The position numbers were made by a program, and so were the translations under genes. From Streptomyces huasconensis (GTDB lineage: Bacteria > Actinomycetota > Actinomycetes > Streptomycetales > Streptomycetaceae): a stretch of 35,987 nucleotides of DNA. The notes beneath the pieces were generated by a model that saw only the letters and a program-made list of their open reading frames with translations, was not told the DNA's origin and searched no databases. Location of the stretch: NCBI GenBank assembly GCA_004010275.1, contig RBWT01000078.1, forward strand, positions 1 to 35,987, read 5' to 3'. Below are positions 10,006-19,060 of the stretch, piece by piece (within the stretch, counting starts at the first letter, position 1; every line of letters begins with the position of its first letter).

Positions 10006-11045
10006 TCAGGCCTCCTGGGTCTCCCCCAGGACGGCCGGGCGGCGGGAGGCGATGACCTTCCTGGCCAGCGAGCGGGGGCTGGTGAGGAAGCCCCAGCCCC
10101 ACGACATGTGCATGGTCGCGAGCGCCACCGGGATCTGGAGGCGGGCCTTCAGCGGCAGGCCCTTGCCCGCGGGGACAGAGCCCGCGACGATCGCCGCGAG
10201 GTAGCCGCCGGGGATCACGAAGCCCCACGGCGTGAGCGCCGCGCCGACCACGACGCCTCGGCGATCGCGCAGACCGCGGTCGGCGGGGCGAGGTAGCGCA
10301 GGTTGATGGAGCCCTCGTGGTAGCGGGCGACGACGTGGCGCCAGCGGCCGTAGTCCTTGTACTGCTTGGCGAGGGCCTTCACGCTCGGCCGCGGGCGGTA
10401 GGAGACCTTCAGCTCGGGCGAGAACCAGATCAGGCCGCCGGCCTCGCGGATGCGGAAGTTCAGCTCCCAGTCCTGGGCGCGGATGAACTCTTCGTTGTAC
10501 CCGCCCTGTTGCTCAAGGGCCTCGCGGCGGAAGACACCGAGGTAGACCGTCTCGGCCTGCTGGGCCGCGCCGCCGGTGTGGAAGGCGGCGTTGCCCACGC
10601 CGATCTTCGACGTCATGGCGGCGGCGACCGCGTGCTCCCAGTCGTTCTGGCCCTCGGCGTGCATGATGCCGCCGACGTTCACCGCGCCGGTCTCCTCCAG
10701 GAGGCGGACGGCGGTCGTGATGTAGCCCGGCGAGAGCGCGGCGTGGCCGTCCACGCGCACCACGATCGGGTGACGTGAGGCCTTGATCGCGGCGTTCAGC
10801 GCGGCCGGCGTACGCCCGGTGGGGTTCGGGACCGTGTGCACCCGCGGGTCCTCGCGGACCAGCTCGGCGGCGATCTCGTCCGTACGGTCGGTGGAGGGGC
10901 CGAGCGCGACCACGACCTCCATCTCACCCGCGTACTCCTGACGCAGGATCGCGTGGACGGCCTCGCGCAGGTGCCGTTCCTCGTTGAGGACGGGCATGAT
11001 CACGGACACGGCGGGAGGCAGTGCCTCAGACTTCGCGTTCATCAC
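10006..11045 (-). CDS. Family 2 glycosyltransferase, membrane-associated (one frame break)
   Basis: Inverting GT-A glycosyltransferase, probably building a cell-surface glycan on the cytoplasmic face. Visible motifs: VSVIMPVLNEERHLREAV at the N-terminus, VVALGPSTDRTDEIA, VVRVDGHAALSPGYI (DxD-like acid), NVGGIMHAEG, and GYNEEFIRAQDWELNFRIRE (acceptor-side ED/QDWEL motif). The C-terminal part carries hydrophobic segments (GAALTPWGFVIPGGYLAAIVAG and after), compatible with membrane attachment; it ends LGETQEA. One base is missing near 10253-10256, between PTAVCAIAE and VVVGAALTP. The start is GTG 11045 or the adjacent ATG 11042. About 346 aa. It sits among LCP genes, so it may make the polymer that they attach; the donor sugar is unknown. 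Confidence 0.83.
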
Positions 11046-11217
11046 GCGCCACGTTACCGCGAATGGGGGACACGGACGCGCGCCGTCCGGGTCGCTACCC
11101 CGGGCCGCATTTCGTATGGGCTTACGTTTCTGGGGTCGCCCGCAGCCCCGCCGCCCGTCACCCGTTGCCCGTCGCCCGCTCCGAGCCAGGTCCGTCTCCG
11201 CGGAGGTGTTCCCTCAC

Positions 11218-12701
11218 GTGCCCACACCGCCCCGCTCCCCCGCTCCCGCGCCGCGCCGCCCGAAGCCGCGGGGCCGCGGACCGTCCGCAGGCCGGCCGGC
11301 CGGGCGCGTGAAGCGGCGGCCGCGCTGGGTCATGCGGATGGCGACCGCGTGCTCCGTGGCGGTGCTCGTCGCGGCCGGCATCGGGCACTCCGTGGTCACC
11401 GGTCTCGACACCGGGATCAAGCGGGTCGACGCCTTCCGGGACATGAAGAACCGTCCCGCTTCGGGCAACGGCATGAACGTCCTGCTCGTCGGCACCGACG
11501 GCCGCGACAAGATCACTCCTGAGGAGAAGGCGAAGTACCGCCTCGGCGGCGCGCCCTGCCACTGCACGGACACGATCATGATCGTGCACATCTCGGAGGA
11601 CCGGGACCGCGCCAGCGTCGTGAGCCTGCCGCGCGACTCCTACGCCGAGCTGCCCGCGCACACCGACCAGAACAGCGGCAAGAAGCACCGCGCGCACCCC
11701 AGCAAGATCAACGCGGCGTACGCGGAGGGCGGGCCGAACCTCACGGTGCGGACCGTCGAGCACATGACGAAGGTCAAGATCGACCACTATCTGGAGGTCG
11801 ACTTCACCAGCTTCATCAAGACCGTGGACGTCCTCGGCGGCGTGGAGATCTGCACGTCCAGGCCGCTCCAGGATTCCAACACGGGCCTGAACCTCGCGGT
11901 CGGCACGCACGCCATGAACGGCGGCGAGGCGCTCCAGTACGTGCGGTCGCGGTACGTCGACGGGGCCTCCGACCTCGGCCGGATGCGGCGCCAGCAGCGG
12001 TTCCTGGCAGCGCTCATCGCGAAGGCGACCAGCAGCGGCGTCCTGCTGAATCCGGTCAAGTTCCGCGACGTGACGCAGACGCTGCTCGGCTCGGTCCGGG
12101 CGGACAAGGGCTTCGGCACGAGCGACATGCTGGACCTCGGCCGGGCGATGCGGGGCTTCTCACCGTCGTCCTCGGAGTTCACGACTGTGCCGCTCAGCGC
12201 CGAGGGGCAGACGCTGCCGGGCATCGGCGCGACGCTGCGGTGGCACCCGACGAAGGCCCCGAAGCTGTTCGACGCGCTGCGCGAGGACCGGCCGCTGGCC
12301 CCCCACCGCAACAAGCCCAGGGTCACGCTGGTGGACGTCTCGCCCCAGCAGATCCAGGTGCAGGTGGACAACGGCACGGCCGTGCCGGGGCTCGGCAAGC
12401 GCGTCGACACCCAGCTGCGGGCCACCGGATTCCGTACGACGGGCCTGCCGGGCAATGTGCCGACCGCGCGGACGCGCCGGCGCCCCGGACCGTCGTCGCC
12501 TACGACCCCCGCTGGGACCGCTCCGCGAAGGCCCTGGCGACGGCCCTGCCGGGCTGCGAGATGCGCAGCGTCGACGGGCAGGGGGCGGTGCTGAAGGTGA
12601 TCGCGGGGGCGGACTTCAAGGGGGTGCGGCCGGTGCGGGCGGAGGACGAGCTGGAGGGTGAGTTCGGGGCGGTCACCGGGGACCAGGTCGTCTGCCCCTG
12701 A
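11218..12701 (+). CDS. LCP family protein 4 with C-terminal LytR_C domain (one frame break)
   Basis: GTG at 11218 follows GGAGG (11202-11206). A basic Pro-rich tail and one membrane segment (ATACSVAVLVAAGIG) precede the LCP domain: NVLLVGTDGRD, CTDTIMIVHI, VVSLPRDSYAEL, KINAAYAEGG, VKIDHYLEVDF, YVRSRYVDG and SDLGRMRRQQRF. The Arg of RxD is Cys, within a CHCTDT sequence. The LytR_C domain (IQVQVDNGTAVPGLGKRV) is interrupted by one missing base between about 12455 and 12480, then resumes as APAPRTVVAYDPRWD and ends GDQVVCP. About 494 aa. Convergent with the thioesterase gene, only 27 nt away, with a 10-G run (12717-12726) between them. Confidence 0.84.
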
Positions 12702-12728
12702 CCGGCACCGTGCCGCGGGGGGGGGGCT

Positions 12729-13277
12729 TCAGTCGTCGAAGCCCTCCGCCGCGCGGGCCTCCCGCAGCTCCTTGATCGCGCGGCGCCGGGCGAGGCGGTG
12801 CGTGCGGCGGATCTGGGCCTCCTGGTAGCGGCGGCGGTCGCGGTCGGTCTCCGGGAGGACCGGCGGGACCGTGCGGGGCTTGCCGTCGGCGTCGACCGCG
12901 GCGAAGACGAGGTAGGCGGAGCCGACCTGCTGGGCGGGCGTGGACTCGTTCCACCGCTCGGCCAGGACCCGGACGCCGACCTCCATGGAGCTGCGTCCGG
13001 TCCAGTTGACCTGCGCTTTCACATGAACGAGGTCTCCGACTCTGACCGGCTCAAGGAAGACCATCTCGTCCATGGAGGCGGTGACCGCGGGGCCGCCCGA
13101 GTGGCGTCCGGCGACGGCCCCCGCCGCGTCGTCCACGAGTTTCATGATCACGCCGCCGTGCACCGTGCCGAGGAGGTTGGTGTCGTTGTGGGTCATGATG
13201 TGGCTGAGCGTGGTGCGGGACGCCGAGGTCGGCTTGCCCGGTATGTCCGCTTCCGAACGGGGGGCCTGATCTGTCAT
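12729..13277 (-). CDS. Acyl-CoA thioesterase, hotdog fold (YciA/BACH type)
   Basis: Predicted hydrolase of acyl-CoA thioesters, 182 aa. ATG at 13277 has GGTGGAGGG immediately upstream, so longer in-frame starts are rejected. Motifs of the acyl-CoA hydrolase subfamily: LSHIMTHNDTNLLGTVHGG with the N and HGG positions, then KLVDDAAGAVAGRHSGG carrying the active-site acid, ASMDEMVFLEPVRVGD, and VGSAYLVFAAVD. The C-terminal ~30 residues are strongly charged and helical (RRRYQEAQIRRTHRLARRR). It is divergent from LCP 5 and convergent with LCP 4. Nothing here ties it to wall synthesis; housekeeping CoA salvage is likely. Confidence 0.88.
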   Translation of the reverse strand: MTDQAPRSEADIPGKPTSASRTTLSHIMTHNDTNLLGTVHGGVIMKLVDDAAGAVAGRHSGGPAVTASMDEMVFLEPVRVGDLVHVKAQVNWTGRSSMEVGVRVLAERWNESTPAQQVGSAYLVFAAVDADGKPRTVPPVLPETDRDRRRYQEAQIRRTHRLARRRAIKELREARAAEGFDD

Positions 13278-13406
13278 GCCCTCCACCCTATGCCGGGCGT
13301 ACGAACGAGCCGCCCCCGGCCGCTTTGCATCAGCTCTGCAACAGCCCTGGCCCGAAATCCCGACCGCCCTGTGAGCCGCGCGCCCGCGCACTGCACACTA
13401 AGCCAC

Positions 13407-14751
13407 ATGAGCGATTGGCCAGACGATCAGGCGGGCGGCCGTGGCCACGGCCGCGGCAGCGGGAACCCTCAGCCCGACGGCGCCCGCGTGATGCGGGCAC
13501 GTCCAGCGCGGCGGCACCGGCCGCCCCGCGGGTCCGCCGCCGGGCGGCGTGCCGCAGCAGCCCGCGTACGACGACGGGTACGGGGACCAGCGCGGGGACG
13601 GACAGCCGTACGGCGACGGCCGCGACGAGGTCTTCGAGCCGCGCGCCCCGCGCCAGGGCGCCCACGGCCAGGGCTACAGCGGCTACAACACCGGGCAGGT
13701 CTACGGCCAGCCCGCCGCGGCCGGCGGTGGCCGGGGCGGCGCCGGACGCCCGCCGCGCGGCCCGCGTCCCGCGCCGAACTGGCGGCGCCGCATCAAGATC
13801 GGCTCGATCACCCTCGTGTCCGTGCTGCTGGTGACGTCCGTGGCGACGTACTTCTGGGCCGACGGCAAGCTCAAGCGCGAGGTCGACCTCTCCAAGGTCA
13901 TCGAGCGGCCCGAGGGCGGCGCGGGCACCAACTACCTGATCGTGGGCTCCGACAGCCGCGAGGGCATGTCCGACGAGGACAAGAAGCGGCTCCACACCGG
14001 CTCGGCCGAGGGCAAGCGCACGGACTCGATGATGATCCTGCACGTCGCGGACGACGGCGGGAACACGATGATCTCGCTGCCCCGCGACTCGAACGTCACG
14101 ATCCCCTCCTTCAAGGGCGCGGAGTCCGGCAAGCTCTACCCGAACCAGGGCCGCCAGGTGAAGCTGAACGCCGCGTACGCGGAGGACGGCCCCGAGCTGC
14201 TCGTACGGACCGTCGAGTACAACACCGGACTGCGCATCGACCACTACGCCGAGATCGGCTTCGGCGGCTTCGCGAAGATCGTGGACGCGGTCGGCGGCGT
14301 CGAGATGGACATTCCCAAGGGCTTCAAGGACAAGAAGTCCGGCGCCGACTTCGAGGCGGGCAAGCAGACGCTCGACGGCGAGCAGGCCCTCGCCTTCGTC
14401 CGCACCCGCTACGCGCTGCCGGGCAGCGACCTGGACCGCACGAAGAACCAGCAGAAGTTCCTCGCGGCCCTGGCGAACCAGGCGGCGACGCCCGGCACGG
14501 TCCTGAACCCGTTCAAGCTCTACCCCACGATGGGCGCGGGCCTGGACACCCTGATCGTCGACAAGGACATGGGCCTGATGGACGTGGCGTCCATGTTCTG
14601 GGCGATGAAGGGCGTCACCGGCGGCGACGGCAAGTCGATGAACATGCCGCTCGCGGGCACGGCGGGCGGGAACCTGCTCTGGGACAAGGCGAAGGTCAAG
14701 CAGCTCGTCAACCAGTTGAACAACGACGAGAAGGTCACGGTCTCCGGCTGA
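13407..14751 (+). CDS. LCP family protein 5 (one frame break)
   Basis: Fifth LCP enzyme of the cluster, about 447 aa, without LytR_C. The start ATG (MSDWPDDQAGG) lacks a clear ribosome binding site. The cytoplasmic part is Gly/Gln/Tyr-rich, then RRRIKIGSITLVSVLLVTSVATYFW forms the membrane anchor in a positive-inside arrangement. The LCP domain keeps the full motif set: YLIVGSDSREG, KRTDSMMILHV, MISLPRDSNV, KLNAAYAEDGPELLVRTVE, LRIDHYAEIGF, FVRTRYA and SDLDRTKNQQKF. One extra G in the GGG at ~13494-13499 breaks the low-complexity N-terminal region; the corrected reading joins GARVMR to HVQRGGTGRPAG. With LCP 1 it is one of the two members retaining the Arg of the RxD motif. Confidence 0.85.
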
Positions 14752-14865
14752 CCCCCGAGGCCCGGGCGCGGCCCCGTCCCCCGAACGGCCCGCCCGGCGG
14801 GAAACCCCGGCCCCGGCATGCCACGGTGGTCCCGAACTGCCACCGCCGACGTCCGGAGCCCTGCC

Positions 14866-16022
14866 ATGCAGACCAGCAGGACGAGATCAACGCCGCCGCC
14901 GAGGCCGGGGAGCTGGACCAGCCTCCCGCCCGGCCCGACCCCCTCGCCGAGCCGCTTCCCGAGCGGGAGCCCGGCCGCGAACCCGAGGCCGCCGAGACCG
15001 CTGAGACCGCCGAGGCCGCCGATCCGCTGGAGCGGGCCGACGCCGTGCTCGCCGCGCACCCCATGGCCGACGGCTACAGCGGTCTGCCGGGGACCTTGCG
15101 CGACCTGCCCTGGTACGACTTCGAGACGGGCGACAGCGGCCTGGAGAGCGACCTGCCGCGGCTGCGCGCGGGCCGGGTCGGGGCGCAGCTGTGGTCCGTG
15201 CACGTGCCCGAGTGGCTCGGCGCCGACCAGGTCGTGCGGACGACGCTCGAACAGATCGACCTGGTGAAGCACGTCGTCGACACCCATCCGGAGTGGCTGC
15301 GGCTCGCCCGCGACGCGTCGGAGACCACCGACGCCCGCAACTGCGGCCGCATCGCCACGCTGATCGGCCCCGACCGGCACCGCGCTCGGCGACTCGCTGG
15401 GCGCCCTGCGCGGGCTGCGCAGCCTGGGGCTGTGCGCGGTGACCCTTTGCGGCACGTCGTGGGCGGGCGCGGCGGGCTCACGGCGTTCGGCGAGGAGGTC
15501 GTACGCGAGATGAACCGGCTGGGCGTCCTCGCGGACCTGTCCGGCGCGTCCGAGGCGACCGTGCGGCGGGTGCTCGCCATCTCCAAGGCGCCGGTGATCT
15601 TCACCCGCTCCGGGGCCCGCGCGCTGTGCGACCACCCGGACAACCTCTCGGACGAGCTGCTCGCGGAGGTGGGTGCGCTGAAGGGCCTGTGCATGGTGCC
15701 GCTGGCCGCCGACCGCACGGGTTCCTCGCTGCGCGAGGTGGCGGACCATCTCGATCACGTGCGCCGGGTGGCGGGTCCCGAGTGCGTCGCCATCTCGGGG
15801 CTGTACGACACGCCTGAGGTGCACCCGGAGGGTCTCGCCGACCCGTCGGGCTATCCGCGGCTCGTCGCGGAGCTCCTGGAGCGCGGCTGGTCCGAGGCCG
15901 ACGTGGGGCTGCTCACCTGGGACAACTTCCAACGGGCCCTGCGCGGCGCCGACTTCACGGCCCGGGCGACGCGGGAGCGCAGGACGGCGTCGACGGCGCG
16001 GATAGAGCGTCTGGACGGCTGA
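14866..16022 (+). CDS. Dipeptidase-like protein, M19 fold with lost metal ligands (three frame breaks)
   Basis: Homologue of membrane (renal) dipeptidases, but probably not a metallopeptidase. The fold is recognisable from HPMADGYSGLPGTLRDLPW, GRVGAQLWSVHVPEWLG, TTLEQIDLVKHVVDTHP, LTAFGEEVVREMNRLGVLAD and DNFQRALRGADF. At each metal-ligand site the residue is replaced: DGHND has become DGYSG, the EGGH region has become GTALG, the DLSH site is DLSGAS, the SHSS site is TRSGARALCDHP, and the GGDYDG site is SGLYDT. An Ala/Glu/Pro-rich stretch precedes the domain. Frame breaks: one base missing after the ATG (restores MADQQDEIN), one extra near 15368-15372, one missing near 15470-15478. GGAG lies upstream of the ATG. 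A regulatory or binding role is possible but unproven. Confidence 0.78.
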
Positions 16023-16042
16023 CCGGGGACAGGGCCGGGGAC

Positions 16043-16069
16043 GGGGCCGTCTTCCGTCACGGCGGCCCC
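16043..16069. terminator. Hairpin with short tandem repeat between convergent genes
   Basis: GGGGCCG pairs with CGGCGGCCCC across a 10 nt loop, between the dipeptidase-like gene (ends 16022) and the VOC gene (ends 16084). The unit CGTCTTCCGTCACGG occurs twice in tandem across this stretch (16048-16062 and 16068-16082). Likely a terminator for both genes. Confidence 0.55.
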
Positions 16070-16083
16070 GTCTTCCGTCACGG

Positions 16084-16491
16084 TCAGGGGATCTTGCAGA
16101 GGCAGAACGGGTGCCCGACCGGGTCGGCGTAGACGCGGAAGTCCCGCTTGCCGCCGTCGTCGTCCACGTCGAGGGGGCGCGCGCCGAGGGCGAGCACCTT
16201 CTCCTCGGCGGCGTCGAGCTCCTCGGTGGTGCGGCCGGCGTCGAGGTCCAGGTGGAGCTGCTGGGCGTTGGCGTCGGCGCGGGGCCACTCGGGCGGACGC
16301 AGGTCGCTCACCCGCTGGAACGAGACCTTGACGCGGCCCGGGGCCACGAGGTCGACCCAGTCGCCGTCGCCCTCGATGGTGCCGCCGATGATCTGGGCGT
16401 AGAACTCCGCCAGTTCACGCGGTTGCGGGCAGTCGAAGACGACGTTGCGCAGCCGGGCGATGGGGGCGGTGGTGTCGTGCTGGTCGGTCAT
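16084..16491 (-). CDS. VOC (glyoxalase-like) family protein 1
   Basis: 135 aa small protein of the vicinal-oxygen-chelate superfamily. ATG at 16491 is preceded by AAGGAG. The two beta-alpha-beta-beta-beta halves are visible: RLRNVVFDCPQPRELAEFYAQ at the start, QQLHLDLDA in the middle, EEKVLALGARPLD, and FRVYADPVGHPFCLCKIP at the end. The closing HPFCLC is typical of the actinobacterial glyoxalase-like subfamily. The reaction or ligand is unknown; many such proteins bind drugs or aromatic compounds. It lies 35 nt downstream of a paralogue on the same strand, so the two are probably co-transcribed from the region at 16890-16978. Confidence 0.85.
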   Translation of the reverse strand: MTDQHDTTAPIARLRNVVFDCPQPRELAEFYAQIIGGTIEGDGDWVDLVAPGRVKVSFQRVSDLRPPEWPRADANAQQLHLDLDAGRTTEELDAAEEKVLALGARPLDVDDDGGKRDFRVYADPVGHPFCLCKIP

Positions 16492-16526
16492 GGCTTCTCC
16501 TTCTCGACGGCCTTGCGACAGGCCTC

Positions 16527-16889
16527 TCAGCAGGCACAGAGGCAGAACGGGTGCCCGGCCGGGTCGGCGTAAACCCGCCAGCTGCGGTCCCGGTCGGCCG
16601 CGTCGAGGACGGTGGCGCCGAGTGCGAGGACCTCCTTCTCGGCGGCGTCCATGTCTTCCACCGTGAGGTCCAGGTGGAACTGCTGCGAGCCGTCGGGCGC
16701 GGGCCACTTCGGCGGTACGAGGCCGGGGGCCTTCTGGAAGGCCAGGGAGGTGCCCTCGTACCCCTTGAGGTCGACCCAGGTCTCGTCGGCGGGGGCCGGG
16801 GTGCCGCCGATCACGGCGGCGTAGAACTCGGCGAGAGCGAGCGGGTCGGGGCAGTCGAGGACGACGACGCCGAGCTTGGCGAGAGCCAT
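16527..16889 (-). CDS. VOC (glyoxalase-like) family protein 2
   Basis: 120 aa paralogue of the neighbouring VOC protein. Shared landmarks are KLGVVVLDCPDPLALAEFY, QQFHLDLTVEDMDAAEKEV, LALGATVLDAADR, and the near-identical ending WRVYADPAGHPFCLCAC. ATG at 16889 has CCGGAGGA just upstream. It is the first gene of a two-gene minus-strand unit and is divergent from the CGNR-type regulator gene. The 90 bp between contains a perfect inverted repeat, which suggests that the regulator controls this pair. No specific substrate can be named. Confidence 0.86.
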   Translation of the reverse strand: MALAKLGVVVLDCPDPLALAEFYAAVIGGTPAPADETWVDLKGYEGTSLAFQKAPGLVPPKWPAPDGSQQFHLDLTVEDMDAAEKEVLALGATVLDAADRDRSWRVYADPAGHPFCLCAC

Positions 16890-16910
16890 GATTCCTCCGG
16901 AGGTCGTTGA

Positions 16911-16937
16911 TTACCGGTAGACCGGAGCAACCGGTAA
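16911..16937. promoter_or_regulatory. Perfect inverted repeat TTACCGGT-N11-ACCGGTAA, candidate operator
   Basis: 8 bp arms at 16911-16918 and 16930-16937 in the shared intergenic region between the VOC pair (minus) and the CGNR-type regulator (plus). Placement and symmetry fit a dimeric repressor site acting on both promoters. Which protein binds is inference. Confidence 0.55.
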
Positions 16938-16978
16938 CGGTGACTCCATGCTCCCGCAGTGGAGGTAACGTCGCAACC

Positions 16979-17502
16979 ATGAATGACAGAGCGCCGGCGC
17001 CGGGAGGGCTCGCGCTGGTCCAGGAGCTGGTGAACACGCTGAACCTGGAGAGCGGCGCGGACACCCTGGACACCGAGGCCGGGCGCGACGCCTTCGGGCT
17101 CGGCCCGCAGGACGTGGACGCGGCGCGCGCACTGCGGGAGTCCCTGCGGGCGCGTGCCTCGCGCACGCCGGACACCCGGCGCACCGGCCGGTACGGGATC
17201 TGGGTGAACTGCTGGCGGGGGGCCCGCTGCTGGTCGAGGTGGACGGCGCGACGGGCGCCGCGTCGCTCGTCCCCGCGGACGCCTCGGCGCTCACCGCGCG
17301 GGTGGCCGCGGCGATCGCGGAGGCGATCGTCGCCGGTACGTGGCTGCGCCTCAAGGCGTGCGAGGCCGTGACCTGCCACTGGGCCTACTACGACCGCAGC
17401 CCGGCGGGGCGCAGCCGGTGGTGCGACATGGGGGTGTGCGGGGCGCGCGCGAAGATGCGGGCGTACCGGGCGCGCAAGGCGGCACCCGGCACGTCTCCCT
17501 AG
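16979..17502 (+). CDS. CGNR zinc-finger / ABATE-domain regulator (one frame break)
   Basis: Predicted stress-type transcription regulator, about 174 aa. ATG at 16979 is preceded by GGAGG. The N-terminal ABATE-like helical region begins GLALVQELVNTLNLESG with GRDAFGLGP and AARALRESLRA. The C-terminal zinc finger reads ACEAVTCHWAYYDRSPAGR followed by RWCDMGVCGARAKMRAYR: two C-x4-C pairs and the family's WxxxDxSP core, but the eponymous CGNR tetrad is CGAR. One base is missing near 17146-17152; the corrected reading continues CLAHAGHPAHRPVRDLGELL and PLLVEVDG. It is divergent from two VOC genes and probably regulates them and itself through the inverted repeat between. Confidence 0.78.
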
Positions 17503-17529
17503 CCCCTCCGGCGGGACCCCCGCGCCCGT

Positions 17530-18873
17530 CTAGGCCGCGGGCCTGCCCATGGCGCGGTAGGTCCAGCCCGCCGCCCGCCAGGTCTGCGGATCGAGGGCGT
17601 TGCGGCCGTCGAGGATCACCGGGGTCGTCGCCACGGAGGCGAGCGCGGCCGGGTCCAGCTCGCGGAACTCGCGCCACTCCGTGAGGTGCAGGACGACGTC
17701 GGCGCCGCGCACCGCGTCCGTCGCGGTGTCCGCGTAGCCGAGCGTGGGGAAGAGGCGGCGGGCGTTCACCATGCCCTTGGGGTCGTACACGGTGACCTGG
17801 CCGCCCTGGAGGTGGATCTGTCCGGCGACATTCAGCGCCGGGGAGTCGCGGACGTCGTCGGAGTCCGGCTTGAACGTGGCGCCGAGCACCGCGACCCGCT
17901 TGCCGAGGAAGGAGCCGCCGCCCAGCGCCTCGCGGGCCATCTCGACCATCTGGCCGCGGCGGCGCATGTTGATGGAGTCGATCTCGCGCAGGAACGTCAG
18001 CGCCTGGTCGGCGCCCAGCTCGCCCGCCCGCGCCATGAACGCGCGGATGTCCTTGGGCAGGCAGCCGCCGCCGAAGCCGATGCCGGCCCGCAGGAACTTC
18101 TTGCCGATCCGGTCGTCGTGCCCGAGGGCCTCCGCCAGCCGCACGACGTCGCCGCCGGCGGCCTCGCACACCTCGGCCATGGCGTTGATGAAGGAGATCT
18201 TCGTGGCGAGGAAGGAGTTGGCCGAGGTCTTGACCAGCTCCGCCGTCGGAAAGTCGGTGACGACGAAGGGGGAGCCCTCGGCGATCGGCGTCGCGTACAC
18301 CTCGCGGAGCAGCTTCTCGGCGCGCTCGCTGCGTACGCCGACCACGATGCGGTCCGGGTGCAGCGTGTCCTGCACGGCGAAGCCCTCGCGCAGGAACTCG
18401 GGGTTCCACGCCAGCTCGACCTCGTCGCCCGCCGGGGCCAGCTCGGCGAGGCGGGCGGCGAGCCGGTCCGCGCTGCCGACCGGCACGGTGGACTTGCCGA
18501 CGACCAGCGAGGCCTTGGTGAGGTGCTTGGCGAGGGACTCCAGCGCGGTGTCGACGTACGACATGTCGCAGGCGTACTCGCCGTGCTTCTGCGGGGTGTT
18601 CACGCAGATGAAGTGGATGTCACCGAAGTCGGCGGCCTCCGCCGGGTCCGTGGTGAAGCGCAGCCGCCCGCTGGCGCCCTCGATGCCGGCGACGTGCTTG
18701 CGCAGCAGCTCTTCGAGGCCGGGCTCGTACATGGGCACCTCGCCCCGCTGGAGCATGGCGACCTTCTCGGCCACCACGTCGAGACCGAGGACCTCGAAAC
18801 CGAGTTCGGCCATGGCCGCGGCGTGCGTGGCGCCGAGATAGCCGGTGCCGATCACGGTGATCTTGAGGGCCAT
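17530..18873 (-). CDS. UDP-glucose 6-dehydrogenase
   Basis: Oxidises UDP-glucose to UDP-glucuronate with two NAD+, providing a charged sugar donor for surface glycans. 447 aa. ATG at 18873 (MALKITVIGTGYLG) has GGAG upstream; a longer frame from 18984 is rejected because the Rossmann fold starts right at this Met. Visible: dinucleotide-binding GTGYLGATHAA, CVNTPQKHG, GKSTVPVG, WNPEFLREG, the central-domain KTSANSFLATKISFINAMAE, and the catalytic Cys about residue 271 in GIGFGGGCLPKD. FKPDSDDVRDSPAL and the C-terminal domain are complete. Convergent with the CGNR-type gene, 27 nt away. It fits the envelope-polysaccharide theme of the left half. Confidence 0.93.
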   Translation of the reverse strand: MALKITVIGTGYLGATHAAAMAELGFEVLGLDVVAEKVAMLQRGEVPMYEPGLEELLRKHVAGIEGASGRLRFTTDPAEAADFGDIHFICVNTPQKHGEYACDMSYVDTALESLAKHLTKASLVVGKSTVPVGSADRLAARLAELAPAGDEVELAWNPEFLREGFAVQDTLHPDRIVVGVRSERAEKLLREVYATPIAEGSPFVVTDFPTAELVKTSANSFLATKISFINAMAEVCEAAGGDVVRLAEALGHDDRIGKKFLRAGIGFGGGCLPKDIRAFMARAGELGADQALTFLREIDSINMRRRGQMVEMAREALGGGSFLGKRVAVLGATFKPDSDDVRDSPALNVAGQIHLQGGQVTVYDPKGMVNARRLFPTLGYADTATDAVRGADVVLHLTEWREFRELDPAALASVATTPVILDGRNALDPQTWRAAGWTYRAMGRPAA

Positions 18874-19060
18874 GTGGTGCTCCAGACGCTCTGCGGGGGC
18901 TTGCTGCTGCCGTGCGGTGACCGAGCATAGTCGGGCGTATCCAGGCCTCTCACCGGGCACGTTTTTGGCTGTCGCCAAGCTCACGTATCCGTTGCGCGGG
19001 CGACACCACTAAAATTTGGGTTACTTAACGGTAATTAGCGTCCTTGGAGCGTGAGAGACC

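Noticed and set aside
12798..16022. Very long continuous plus-strand frame of 1074 codons
   Set aside because: Only its last third is coding (dipeptidase-like). The rest is antisense to the thioesterase or out of frame with LCP 5, and reads as Arg/Pro/Gly low complexity.
17686..18930. Plus-strand frame opposite UDP-glucose dehydrogenase
   Set aside because: Pure antisense shadow of a fully conserved gene.
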